Assembly (NCBI GenBank): GCA_937902525.1
Contig: CALEKV010000214.1
Coordinates: forward strand, 1 to 14,365
Length of the DNA stretch: 14,365 nt
From: an uncultured Candidatus Saccharibacteria bacterium
GTDB taxonomy: Bacteria; Patescibacteriota; Saccharimonadia; Saccharimonadales; Saccharimonadaceae
Direction of reading: 5' to 3'
Shown: in pieces, positions 1 to 7,391 of the stretch
Layout of the letters: every line of letters begins with the position of its first letter
How positions within the stretch are numbered: position 1 is the stretch's first letter
Translations under genes and position numbers: made by a program
Notes under the pieces: generated by a model
Told to the model about the DNA's origin: nothing
The model's input: only the letters and a program-made list of their open reading frames with translations
Databases searched by the model: none

Positions 1-1920
1 CGCGATGACCTCGACAGCTACGCCACCGGCCTGCTCGACCCATATGCTAAAGCAATCACCCGCTTAGGCCAGCCGGATCACCCCGACTCCCCCGCTTTTG
101 GACTAATTTTAGGTGAAGACTCAAACATCCCACTCGTTGAAAAGCCCGAAATTGATCCGACTCAATTAATAATCTACGAAACCCATATTGCTAATTCAAC
201 CGCTCGTAATCCAGCCATTCCCCAGGAGATTCGTGGTACGTATATGGGGTTTGCGCATCCTGCAAACATCGAATACTTGCAGAACCTTGGAATAACGGCA
301 GTGGAGATTGAGCCTCCAATGCAATTTTTCTCCGAGCCTGCTCTCGCCGAAAGAGGTATGGTAAACGACTGGGGCTATAACACCATTGGATTTTTTGCAC
401 CACACGAAGGATATGCCACAAGCCCAGGCCAACAAGCGCGGGAATGGAAGTTAATGGTTAATGCGCTTCACCAAGCAGGTATAGCAGTAATTGCAGACGT
501 TGTATATAACCATACCGCTGACGGCCCAATAAAGTATCGAAACACCGATAACGTGTTTGTTAAGTCCCCTACCTACTCCTTACGCGGGCTAGATGATGAT
601 GGCTACTACACAAACAAAACAATCGGCAGCGATGGTGAACAATACTATTTTGACACAACCGGCTGCGGCAATACCATAGACACGTCAAAACCCGCCGCAG
701 CCCAATTAGTGCGCGACTCCCTACGCTATTGGTACAACGAGATGGGCATTGATGGTGCGCGCTTTGACCTTGCGCCATCTGTTGGCAATGCCGCATTCTT
801 TAAGTCACTCAAAGATGACCCTGAGCTAAATGGTTGCCTTATGATTGCCGAACCGTGGAGTTTTGGCTGTGGCTATCGTAAGGGTTCATTCAGTAAAGTA
901 GGCCTACCGGAATGGAACGGCGAATTCCGCGATGTAGTCCGCGATTTTTGGCGTGGTGGGGCAACTTTAGGAAAACTTGCATATGTAATGGCGGGTTCAT
1001 TTGATCAAAACGGAGTTAGGGTAGTCAACTTCGTGACAGCTCATGATGGCTTCACAATGGAAGATCAGGTGAGCTATAATTCAAAGCACAACGAGCCAAA
1101 TGGTGAATGTAACAGAGATGGCACTAACGACAACCGTTCGTGGAATCATGGCGTTGAGGGCTACACCGATGACCCCGACATACTTGAGCTGCGGCGTAAA
1201 ACAAAACACAACTTCATAAATACGCTGTTCATGTCGCGCGGAATACCTATGCAACTCGGTGGCGACGAGCTGAATCACTCTCAAATAGGCAATAATAACG
1301 CCTATTGCAGAAACGTACTTGATACCGGCGACAATATGCCCTATGCGCTCGAATGGGGCACCGCACCCGAAAACACCCCCACCTTTAATGTTACTAAAAG
1401 CTTAATCGCCACCCGCAAATCAAGCAGTATCGGTGACCCAGATACCGATATTGGCCCCCTGCCAAATAGCCCAACAGGAGAACACGGGCTTGACTGGTTC
1501 AACCTATGGGGAGAACGAATGACAAATGATGATTGGGAAGGCAGGGTTATGGGGCTTTACAGTTCCGGACAATCGGGCGGTAATGGCGACGACAGTATTT
1601 TGACATACGTAAACGGTGGCAGTCATGATGTTCAGGTTTCCCTGCCAAAAGTTGAAGGAAGCGCCGGGAAATACGTAATCGTTTCTGATGCAACAACAGG
1701 CGAAGTTAATGTCAGCGGGCTCGGTATCGTGCCAGAAGTATTCGCGCTCGAGTCGATGTCATCAGTAGTTCTCAAACGCATATCATCAAACATACCCGGC
1801 TACAAACTAACGGCAATGCAAGGTACCCCAAAATTAACATTTCCCTCAATAGGCAGGAATATTATCGAACTCAACGATTTATATAAAAACGCGAGCGCCC
1901 AGCCCCCATCAAGCCCATAG
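1..1920 (+). CDS. glgX: Glycogen debranching enzyme GlgX-type (GH13), 5' end cut off
   Basis: The frame is open from base 1 to the TAG at 1918-1920 (639 codons), so the start and most of an N-terminal CBM48-like domain lie outside the window. The family hydrolyses alpha-1,6 branches of glycogen or limit dextrin in the cytoplasm. Numbering codons from base 1, the visible GH13 elements are DVVYNH (region I), GARFDLA with nucleophile Asp256, MIAEPW with acid/base Glu284, and TAHDGF with Asp349. The GlgX/isoamylase signatures LLDPYA near the start, RGTY before the barrel, NRDGTNDNRSWNHGVEG and LGGDE are also present. GlgX proteins are usually about 650-750 residues, so roughly 100-150 are missing. 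A beta-rich C-terminal domain follows the barrel, then a tail of about 45 residues without recognisable motifs. It stands alone on the plus strand, converging on recO. TreX/isoamylase is the alternative name; substrate choice cannot be read here. Confidence 0.93.
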   Translation, partial: RDDLDSYATGLLDPYAKAITRLGQPDHPDSPAFGLILGEDSNIPLVEKPEIDPTQLIIYETHIANSTARNPAIPQEIRGTYMGFAHPANIEYLQNLGITAVEIEPPMQFFSEPALAERGMVNDWGYNTIGFFAPHEGYATSPGQQAREWKLMVNALHQAGIAVIADVVYNHTADGPIKYRNTDNVFVKSPTYSLRGLDDDGYYTNKTIGSDGEQYYFDTTGCGNTIDTSKPAAAQLVRDSLRYWYNEMGIDGARFDLAPSVGNAAFFKSLKDDPELNGCLMIAEPWSFGCGYRKGSFSKVGLPEWNGEFRDVVRDFWRGGATLGKLAYVMAGSFDQNGVRVVNFVTAHDGFTMEDQVSYNSKHNEPNGECNRDGTNDNRSWNHGVEGYTDDPDILELRRKTKHNFINTLFMSRGIPMQLGGDELNHSQIGNNNAYCRNVLDTGDNMPYALEWGTAPENTPTFNVTKSLIATRKSSSIGDPDTDIGPLPNSPTGEHGLDWFNLWGERMTNDDWEGRVMGLYSSGQSGGNGDDSILTYVNGGSHDVQVSLPKVEGSAGKYVIVSDATTGEVNVSGLGIVPEVFALESMSSVVLKRISSNIPGYKLTAMQGTPKLTFPSIGRNIIELNDLYKNASAQPPSSP

Positions 1921-1967
1921 CACCCAATGGCCATGTAAACTATTGTAAAGCGCTGGCATTATACCCA

Positions 1968-2642
1968 TTATACCGCCGCCTGCTGCCTAGCTATCAGCCA
2001 CACATCTGGTAATATTTGCTCTACCCCGCCGATTTGGGCCACGACGCCGAGTGGTTTAGTACTAATGATACGTAAAAATTTTATGTGATTTGCGGTTACG
2101 TCACCTTGTTCGCTTAAACGCAAGCCGCGCTCAACTGGGTCGTACATATAGGTTTTGTCCGCTACCAACAAATTACCGCTGACATCGCGACTTAAATTGA
2201 TTTCATAACCACTTAGGGCTGCATATTGGATGTAAAACCACGCCTGCACCAGTTGCAATGGTATCGTGAAGTTGTCCAACCCCTTATAAACCTCACCTAA
2301 AACGTCAAACCATTCCGACTCGTCAATTAGTGCGCTGGCTTTGCTGGTTAGATTAATGGCTTCGTAGCCAAATTGCAACCTGTCGTAATCATCCAAGATA
2401 TGATGATAAAAATGCACCAACCGTGCGCTTGTTAGCACGCCCAGGTCACCTTTACCGGCCTGTATCACCACATCGCTAATGGCAAATAGTTCTATTCCGC
2501 CTGCCAACTTACTTTTTTCACGGCGCACACCCTTTGCCATCACACTACGTTGCCCCAGGGGGGTAATAATTTTTAAAATCCTGTCTGCCTCGCCATAATT
2601 AGTACGGCGTAAAATAATGCCCAAGGTGCGCTCGGTGCTCAT
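1968..2642 (-). CDS. recO: DNA repair protein RecO
   Basis: This 224-residue protein starts MSTERTLGIILRRTNYGEAD and continues through GQRSVMAKGVRREKSK, the typical N-terminal OB fold of RecO (about residues 1-80). A helical C-terminal domain follows. RecO works with RecR to load RecA onto SSB-coated gaps in the RecF pathway. No cysteines are present, so the C-terminal zinc finger of some RecO proteins is absent; length is slightly below the usual 230-250. The ATG overlaps the stop of the upstream receiver gene by four bases (ATGA), with a GAGG ribosome site five bases before the ATG. This indicates coupled translation in a histidine kinase-receiver-recO operon. The last codons converge on the glgX end with a 47-base gap in which I see no convincing terminator. 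Confidence 0.9.
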   Translation of the reverse strand: MSTERTLGIILRRTNYGEADRILKIITPLGQRSVMAKGVRREKSKLAGGIELFAISDVVIQAGKGDLGVLTSARLVHFYHHILDDYDRLQFGYEAINLTSKASALIDESEWFDVLGEVYKGLDNFTIPLQLVQAWFYIQYAALSGYEINLSRDVSGNLLVADKTYMYDPVERGLRLSEQGDVTANHIKFLRIISTKPLGVVAQIGGVEQILPDVWLIARQQAAV

Positions 2643-3007
2643 AGCACCCTCTTTACGGCTGCCACAATATCGCCTGGTGTCATAGTGGTTTTATCTAACA
2701 CCCTTAGTACGCCATAAGGCGCTAACACGTCTGGCTGTAAATCGGCCGCTGCATTGCTAATTAAAATGACAGGGATTCGGCTTAAGTCAGTGTGCGATTT
2801 AATTTCGTGCAGTAACACAATACCATTGGGACCAGGCATAAATAAATCTAAGATAATCACGTTGGGCTTAAGGCGGTCGATTGTTTCCATGGCATCCAGC
2901 GCATTGCCCGCCCGCTCAACCGTGTAGCCCGCCGTGGTTAACGTGCGCGTGTATTCATCCACCAACCACTGATCATCATCAATGACTAATACGCGGATGT
3001 TTTTCAT
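2639..3007 (-). CDS. Stand-alone response regulator receiver domain
   Basis: The protein is 122 residues and consists only of a CheY-like receiver. Visible landmarks are the acidic cluster Asp10-Asp12 in VIDDDQ, phospho-acceptor Asp54 in IILDLFMPGPNG, Ser84 at the switch position (VILIS) and Lys106 in VLDK. All residues needed for phosphorylation are present. No DNA-binding or enzymatic output domain follows, so it must act by protein contact or serve as a phosphate shuttle. It begins four bases after the stop of the histidine kinase gene, its obvious partner, and its stop overlaps the recO start. The site before the ATG is poor, suggesting translation depends on the upstream gene. Its target is unknown. 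Confidence 0.88.
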   Translation of the reverse strand: MKNIRVLVIDDDQWLVDEYTRTLTTAGYTVERAGNALDAMETIDRLKPNVIILDLFMPGPNGIVLLHEIKSHTDLSRIPVILISNAAADLQPDVLAPYGVLRVLDKTTMTPGDIVAAVKRVL

Positions 3008-3011
3008 AACA

Positions 3012-3737
3012 TTACAGCAGCCTCATTTGCGTACTGGCGCTTAAGTCTATAAAAAATGTTGCTCCATCTTGATGACGCGTAGCACCCACGCGCGCTCCCA
3101 TTTGGCTGGCAAACTGTTTAGAAATATACAATCCCAAGCCACTCGATTCAGGGCGCGCATGAATAGCATGACTCGCCCCGCCCGCACCACTCCAAATATT
3201 CGCCGGTAGTGCCGGACCAAAATCGCGCACACTAAGGCGCACTCGCTCACCTGTTTCTATGGCACTAGCGGTCAATGTGACCGGTGTTTCCGGCGCGCTG
3301 TAATGCAACGCATTGTCAGCAAAGTTCAATAAAATCCGCCGTAATAAATCACGATTAGCCACCGCCAATAGTGAGTACCGGCGTGGCGCCACCTGCAATA
3401 CTTTACCTTTTGCCCGATATAGCGGCGATAGTTCGTGTGCTACATCTTCCAATAACGTCAACGGATTAACTGGTTCCAGCTCAAAAAAACTGTCTTCCAG
3501 GCGTGCCGCACGAGTTAAGTCGCTAGTTAAACGCAGTGCGCGCTCACTTGTTAAAGTAATGCGTTCAGCGATTATGGCAGCATCCCGATCACTGCAGTCG
3601 CCAGACTGTAGTGCCAATGAAAGCTGGCGCACCAGCGCCAAAGGGCTTTTTAGCTCGTGAGCGGCGGTAATAATAGCCGGTATGTCAATTGCATCCGCAC
3701 CATCCGTCACCCGCCGCCTGCTGCCGTAACCCTCCAT
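3012..3737 (-). CDS. Soluble histidine kinase without sensor domain
   Basis: This 241-residue protein has a HisKA dimerisation helix with the H-box AHELKSPLAL (His27 as phospho-acceptor) and a HATPase_c domain: N-box LLNFADNALHYS (Asn142), G1 box VRDFGPALP (Asp172) and G2 box SSGLGLYISKQ (200-210). It has no membrane segment, and only 26 residues precede His27. An in-frame TGA lies about ten codons upstream of the ATG, so no PAS, HAMP or transmembrane part has been missed. The G1 box reads DFGPAL where DxGxG is usual, so one glycine is replaced; G2 is intact. It is the first gene of an operon with a receiver and recO. The ATG sits eight bases after a -10-like TACACT, pointing to a leaderless transcript. 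Input may come from a separate protein. Confidence 0.88.
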   Translation of the reverse strand: MEGYGSRRRVTDGADAIDIPAIITAAHELKSPLALVRQLSLALQSGDCSDRDAAIIAERITLTSERALRLTSDLTRAARLEDSFFELEPVNPLTLLEDVAHELSPLYRAKGKVLQVAPRRYSLLAVANRDLLRRILLNFADNALHYSAPETPVTLTASAIETGERVRLSVRDFGPALPANIWSGAGGASHAIHARPESSGLGLYISKQFASQMGARVGATRHQDGATFFIDLSASTQMRLL

Positions 3738-3745
3738 ATATACCC

Positions 3746-3774
3746 AGTGTAACAGGCTTTCGCGTCAACCACAA
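3746..3774 (-). promoter_or_regulatory. Promoter for the histidine kinase-receiver-recO operon
   Basis: On the minus strand, TTGTGG (3774-3769), 17 bases, then TACACT (3751-3746) preceded by TG at the extended -10 position (TGTTACACT). Eight bases separate the -10 from the ATG at 3737, so the transcript would start about on the start codon. The -35 is weak; the extended -10 is the stronger part. Confidence 0.5.
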
Positions 3775-3788
3775 AAGGCCGGGATAGC

Positions 3789-4517
3789 TTACTGATTAAA
3801 TTTAATGGTTTTTGCTAATTTATCAAAATCTTCAGCAAAAACATCCGCATCGGTCCGCATAGTGAGTGTACGATCGCGCATTCTAATCACCAGAGCTATA
3901 CCACGAATATCATTATTAAACCTTCCCTCAAAGCGCGTCCCAACCACGCCGTTGTCATTAGTAAAGGCCTGTGATTTTATTTGACCAGTCTTTAGTAGCG
4001 GATCATATTCTTTCAGGGTGTCGTCATACAATTTTTGTTTGATTTTAACCCTTAACGCATACTTGGATACTATTTTTTGTGAAGGTGTCGGCTTGGTGTT
4101 GGCTATTAAATCTTCTGCGGCATTTACTGGTACTGGCGGTATAATACCCGAATGCAAGTAGGCAGTGTACGTTGCCCCGCCGCCACCACTAACGTCTGTA
4201 TCCTGATAAGCATTCCAGGTTTTAGGGTAGTCAAACGTTAAATGTCCATAGTCGTCAGGGCCGGCAAAGGTACGGTTGGGCTCTTTTTCGCGCGCTATAA
4301 ATTCCTCTTCATTTTTTTTCTTTTCTTCGAGCTTTGCAGCACCAACCGCCTCGGTTACCTTGGCGTCCACATCTGTCTTAGCGTCATCATACTGGAAATA
4401 CAACCAAATAGACAGGCTGCCGGCAGTCATAAATAATATACTAAGCAGCACTATACTAAAGATTTTTATATCAATAATGCCACGTTCGCGGGCACGCTTT
4501 GTATTCATACTGCTCAT
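3789..4517 (-). CDS. Single-helix membrane-anchored protein of unknown function
   Basis: I do not recognise a named family. With the ATG at 4517 the protein has 242 residues: a short basic N-terminus, one transmembrane helix at about 18-41 (IFSIVLLSILFMTAGSLSIW), a charged, probably coiled stretch at 44-80 rich in Lys and Glu, and an extracytoplasmic globular domain at about 88-242. That domain opens with GHLTFDYPKTW, a motif I associate with anchored extracellular domains of Patescibacteria, sometimes compared with PsbP. A proline-rich loop IIPPVPV follows. The frame reaches up to 4544 only through a TTG inside the preceding methyltransferase gene; the ATG at 4508 is another candidate. It is the last gene of the xse operon, five bases after the methyltransferase stop. 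A cell-surface or envelope role is inferred from topology only. Confidence 0.7.
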   Translation of the reverse strand: MSSMNTKRARERGIIDIKIFSIVLLSILFMTAGSLSIWLYFQYDDAKTDVDAKVTEAVGAAKLEEKKKNEEEFIAREKEPNRTFAGPDDYGHLTFDYPKTWNAYQDTDVSGGGGATYTAYLHSGIIPPVPVNAAEDLIANTKPTPSQKIVSKYALRVKIKQKLYDDTLKEYDPLLKTGQIKSQAFTNDNGVVGTRFEGRFNNDIRGIALVIRMRDRTLTMRTDADVFAEDFDKLAKTIKFNQ

Positions 4518-4522
4518 TATAC

Positions 4523-5044
4523 TTATGCTTGCCCGTTGCCGCAAGGTGTAATATTGTATAAAAAATATGCGCCTTGGGTTTTAACAGGTTTCTTATATGT
4601 ATGCTCAAAACCATAGGTCATTAACGCCAATGGTTTACCCAGCCGGTCTGCTTGCTTTTGAGTCAAAGCGTGAATCTTTTGAATATCTCTCCTGTCACTA
4701 AACGCGTACACCACTGTGGTGTGTTGGGGGAAATCCGCTCCCCAGTAACTTTGGTTGATAATCGCCTGTCCGGTGTCGCCGCCAGCCAGGGCTCGGCTTA
4801 GCCACGCTAGGGGTGGGCTTAACTCGTAGCCCACCGCTTTAGCACCAAATTCACGTGCTATGCGCAGCACTACACCGTCACCCGATCCTAAGTCCACAAC
4901 GGTATCAGTATGACTTAACGGATATAAATTTGTGAAAGCCTGGCGAATCTCCCGCCGCCTGGATGGCACATATGGCGCACCAAAAAATACCGTAAATGCC
5001 ACCGATAAAAACACCACCACCGCCGCACCAAGTAAAATATCCAT
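4523..5044 (-). CDS. Membrane-anchored class I SAM-dependent methyltransferase
   Basis: The 173-residue protein starts with a hydrophobic helix (residues 2-22, ILLGAAVVVFLSVAFTVFFG), then PYVPS (24-28), then a Rossmann methyltransferase domain with motif I VVDLGSGDG (49-57) and acidic post-I GYEL (72-75). A membrane anchor followed by a PYVPS-like motif and DLGSGDG resembles the FAM173/ATPSCKMT lysine methyltransferase family and its bacterial relatives; this is recognition of layout, not a database match. A lysine in a membrane-associated protein is therefore a possible substrate. It starts one base after the xseB stop, with AAGGA inside the xseB end serving as ribosome site, and its stop is five bases before the next ATG. 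The C-terminal part is short for a complete methyltransferase fold. Confidence 0.75.
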   Translation of the reverse strand: MDILLGAAVVVFLSVAFTVFFGAPYVPSRRREIRQAFTNLYPLSHTDTVVDLGSGDGVVLRIAREFGAKAVGYELSPPLAWLSRALAGGDTGQAIINQSYWGADFPQHTTVVYAFSDRRDIQKIHALTQKQADRLGKPLALMTYGFEHTYKKPVKTQGAYFLYNITPCGNGQA

Positions 5045-5045
5045 C

Positions 5046-5246
5046 CTATTCCTTGTCGAACTGCCTTTGCACTACGGTGATTTTGTTTTTAAACTCTTGC
5101 AAGTCCGCCTGGATTTCATCCGCCAGTTTTTTTGCTTCATTAAATTTTTCTATCGATTGCTCCAACGCAAAATCTTCACCCTCAAACCATTCAACGTAAT
5201 TGTTCAATTTTTGAATCTTTGTATTGATATCATCTGTTTTTGACAT
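5046..5246 (-). CDS. xseB: Exodeoxyribonuclease VII small subunit
   Basis: This 66-residue helical protein has the XseB pattern, with a hydrophobic ladder in INTKIQKLNNYVEWFEGEDF followed by ALEQSIEKFNEAKKLADEI. XseB subunits bind along the helical arm of XseA and are needed for activity of the exonuclease, which degrades single-stranded DNA to short oligonucleotides. The gene overlaps the end of xseA by 17 bases and has the strongest ribosome site of the operon (GGAGGTGA), consistent with several small subunits being needed per XseA. Usual length is 60-80 residues. Confidence 0.93.
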   Translation of the reverse strand: MSKTDDINTKIQKLNNYVEWFEGEDFALEQSIEKFNEAKKLADEIQADLQEFKNKITVVQRQFDKE

Positions 5247-6336
5247 ACGTCACCTCCGCCGTTATTTCATTATTAATGGTGTCAATATTAATTGTGTGTC
5301 CGACCGCGATATCACCGCGCACAATAGCATAGCCGCGCGCCAACACCACCTCTGGGTTATAAGCCTGCAATAACGTAACGGTGCGACCCAGCCAATCTTG
5401 CTTTAGGTGCCAGTCGTCATTAATGCGCTGTAACATACCTTTTAACAAATCTTCCACCTGCGCCCGCGTAGCAGTTAATTGCGCCTGCGTAGCATTGCCA
5501 ATCAAGCGCATGGCGCCAACGGCATTCGCAATAATCTCGCGCTTGTCTGGAACTATAATTTGCGCAGCATTGCTTGGTGTAGCAGCGCGCACGTCCGCAG
5601 CTAAATCAGCTAAAGTCTCGTCCACCTCATGACCCACACCAACCACTACCGGTACACGGCTGGCAGCGATTTCGCGCACCAACTTTTCATCATTAAAACA
5701 GCTCAAGTCATCGGCACTGCCACCGCCGCGAATTATCACCATTACCTCTGGCAAATCGGCCTGTTCGTTAAAATATTTAATGGCGCGAATAATTTGGTCG
5801 GGCGCGTCCATACCCTGCACTAACGTATGCGCCACATCGACCCGCATACCGCCCCACCGGTCATTAATAATTTTGATAAAATCAGCATACCCGGCCGCCT
5901 GAGTGCTGCTTATTACAGCAATGTGCCTAGGAATGGCCGGTAATATACGCTTGCGTTCTGGTGCAAACAGGCCTTCCTCGTCAAGTTTCTTTTTTAACAA
6001 ATCGTAACTTTTTTTGATGCTGCCTTCGCCGCTTGGCCTAATTGCCTGAATTGTTAAACTAAACTTGCCCCACTGCGTAATTTTTAGCTGGGCGCGCACA
6101 ATCACCTTCATTCCATCCTGTACGGGCACGCGTAGTTGATACACCGACATAAAACACCCCACACTGCCACCAATGTCTTTGATATCAAAAAACACCCACT
6201 TGTTTTGATTGATCTTAAAGCTGGCAACTTCGCCTTCAACTTCCACGCTTGGATAAGCATATTCGAACGTTTGGTTAACGCTCGCCAGAAAATCACTAAC
6301 ACTAAATATCGGTTGCAAGGTCTTTGGGCTTCCCAT
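5230..6336 (-). CDS. xseA: Exodeoxyribonuclease VII large subunit
   Basis: The 368-residue protein has an N-terminal OB fold (about 10-102, including FSVSDF, VEVEGEVASF and WVFFDIKD) and the XseA catalytic domain: RHIAVISS (137-144), IIRGGGSADDL (201-211), CFND (213-216), VGVGHEVDETLAD (232-244) and RAATPSNAA (250-258). These are the conserved blocks of the family. With XseB it forms exonuclease VII, acting on single-stranded DNA in repair and recombination. At 368 residues it is shorter than the 400-450 of common homologues, mostly in the C-terminal helical arm. The ATG lies inside the end of the flippase-like gene (35-base overlap) with no clear ribosome site; a TTG six codons in is an alternative. 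It is followed by xseB with a 17-base overlap. Confidence 0.95.
   Translation of the reverse strand: MGSPKTLQPIFSVSDFLASVNQTFEYAYPSVEVEGEVASFKINQNKWVFFDIKDIGGSVGCFMSVYQLRVPVQDGMKVIVRAQLKITQWGKFSLTIQAIRPSGEGSIKKSYDLLKKKLDEEGLFAPERKRILPAIPRHIAVISSTQAAGYADFIKIINDRWGGMRVDVAHTLVQGMDAPDQIIRAIKYFNEQADLPEVMVIIRGGGSADDLSCFNDEKLVREIAASRVPVVVGVGHEVDETLADLAADVRAATPSNAAQIIVPDKREIIANAVGAMRLIGNATQAQLTATRAQVEDLLKGMLQRINDDWHLKQDWLGRTVTLLQAYNPEVVLARGYAIVRGDIAVGHTINIDTINNEITAEVTYVKNR
5250..5257 (-). promoter_or_regulatory. Strong Shine-Dalgarno site of xseB
   Basis: The minus strand reads GGAGGTGA, a full match to the anti-Shine-Dalgarno end of 16S rRNA, followed by CGT and the ATG at 5246. It lies inside the last codons of xseA and favours high XseB synthesis relative to XseA. 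Confidence 0.85.
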
Positions 6337-7366
6337 ACTTTAAAATTGACTGTTGGTAAAAAATGTATCCACCCACTATGGTAACCACTAAAATTAGCGC
6401 CCTTGCTAAAATAACGCTGGCTATTGCATTAGCTTTATCTACGCCGCTCATCACAATCACCATCACCATCAACGCTTCATAAGCGCCGATTCCGCCAGGC
6501 GTAGCCACTAAGAACCCTGCGGCGCTTGCCACATGGTACGCAATCATAATCGTGGCTGGGTTCACATACACCCCAAACGACCAAAATGTCACCCAAAACA
6601 TCGCCACGTCCATAGTCACATAAAGCAAGCCCCATAATATGGGCTGCAATAACAGACGTTTATTGTACGAAAGCTCTACGTAATCTTCATGTAGCTCCAT
6701 AAAATATTTATCAACGCGGTTGTAATTCAACGCCGCTCTCACTCTGCCAAAAGTTAACCTACGCACTGCCGCATTTCCTGTACGGGTTGCCCAACTAGCA
6801 AAACGGCTAACGCGACGCTTATTGCTCACGGCAAAATATAGCGCAAAGGTACTGATTATCATGCCAATTATGAGCGCAGCACTCATCAAAATAATCCAGC
6901 GGTTTACCGTGCCGTCAATCGTCACCCACAGTAACCCGCCCATCAACATAACTGTTGCTGAAATAAACCCAGCGACATATCTAACCGCCTGCGCCATAGT
7001 GGAGCGCGCCGTATTCACCCCCAGTTTACTAAGCCGCCAATTAAAATATGCCACACCGCTTGCGCCGCCACTTGGTAACACATGATTTACAAAGTTAAGC
7101 TCCAAACTGATACGGCCCATTTTCAGCGGCCCCATGTGGTCCACCAACCGTTTCTGCTTCAAATACGAAAATATCATCCCACCATTTGCAAAATAGCTAA
7201 TAACTACCGCTGGCACCACTAGTGACAAAATCCACGGATTCACCTGCCTCATCAAGGTCCACGCTTGTTCCAACGAATGACGCGCTTCGTAAAGCACTAC
7301 CGCAATTAACACAAATGTGACCATGCTCAACAGCGTACGTACTGATAATCCCTTTTTTGCAGACAT
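6302..7366 (-). CDS. Flippase-like / LPG-synthase-type integral membrane protein
   Basis: The protein (354 residues from the ATG at 7366) is polytopic with about seven to eight hydrophobic helices, e.g. 12-26, 45-65, 128-150, 157-180, 242-262, 270-289 and 315-338. NFVNHVLPSGGASG (91-104) and TPGGIGAYEA (289-298) are the signatures of the UPF0104 / lysylphosphatidylglycerol-synthase transmembrane family (PF03706), which includes AglD-like proteins and putative lipid-linked sugar flippases. It lacks a soluble aminoacyl-transferase domain, so lysylation of phosphatidylglycerol is not expected. The frame stays open upstream to 7594, but that part would be antisense to the divergent gene and is not protein-like. 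The ATG at 7366 is followed at once by a basic segment and the first helix and lies just after a -10 box. It heads the operon with xseA, xseB and the methyltransferase. Confidence 0.85.
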   Translation of the reverse strand: MSAKKGLSVRTLLSMVTFVLIAVVLYEARHSLEQAWTLMRQVNPWILSLVVPAVVISYFANGGMIFSYLKQKRLVDHMGPLKMGRISLELNFVNHVLPSGGASGVAYFNWRLSKLGVNTARSTMAQAVRYVAGFISATVMLMGGLLWVTIDGTVNRWIILMSAALIIGMIISTFALYFAVSNKRRVSRFASWATRTGNAAVRRLTFGRVRAALNYNRVDKYFMELHEDYVELSYNKRLLLQPILWGLLYVTMDVAMFWVTFWSFGVYVNPATIMIAYHVASAAGFLVATPGGIGAYEALMVMVIVMSGVDKANAIASVILARALILVVTIVGGYIFYQQSILKYGKPKDLATDI

Positions 7367-7370
7367 ATTA

Positions 7371-7384
7371 TTAGTATATACTAA
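7371..7384. promoter_or_regulatory. Palindromic divergent promoter
   Basis: TTAGTATATACTAA is a perfect 14-bp palindrome in the 25-base spacer between divergent ATGs at 7366 (-) and 7392 (+). It contains TATACT on each strand (7377-7382 on plus, 7378-7373 on minus). These end nine bases before the plus ATG and six before the minus ATG, so both transcripts would be leaderless or nearly so. The -35 regions are poor. The symmetry could also be an operator. The promoter reading is inferred from spacing. Confidence 0.55.
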
Positions 7385-7391
7385 GTCCAGT

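Noticed and set aside
1921..1967. Possible terminator between glgX and recO
   Set aside because: Only short palindromes (ATGGCCAT, AGCGCT) without a T-run are present; not enough for a terminator call.
1968..2642. Loss of the RecO zinc finger as a novelty
   Set aside because: Some established RecO proteins also lack zinc-binding cysteines, so absence alone is not unusual.
3313..3660. 115-residue open frame on the plus strand
   Set aside because: It is antisense to the histidine kinase, is Ser/Arg/Lys-rich and lacks any recognisable motif or promoter.
7317..7391. 25-residue N-terminal extension of the Trm11-like protein
   Set aside because: It would start inside the divergent gene and run through the shared promoter; the ATG at 7392 gives the expected start of the domain.
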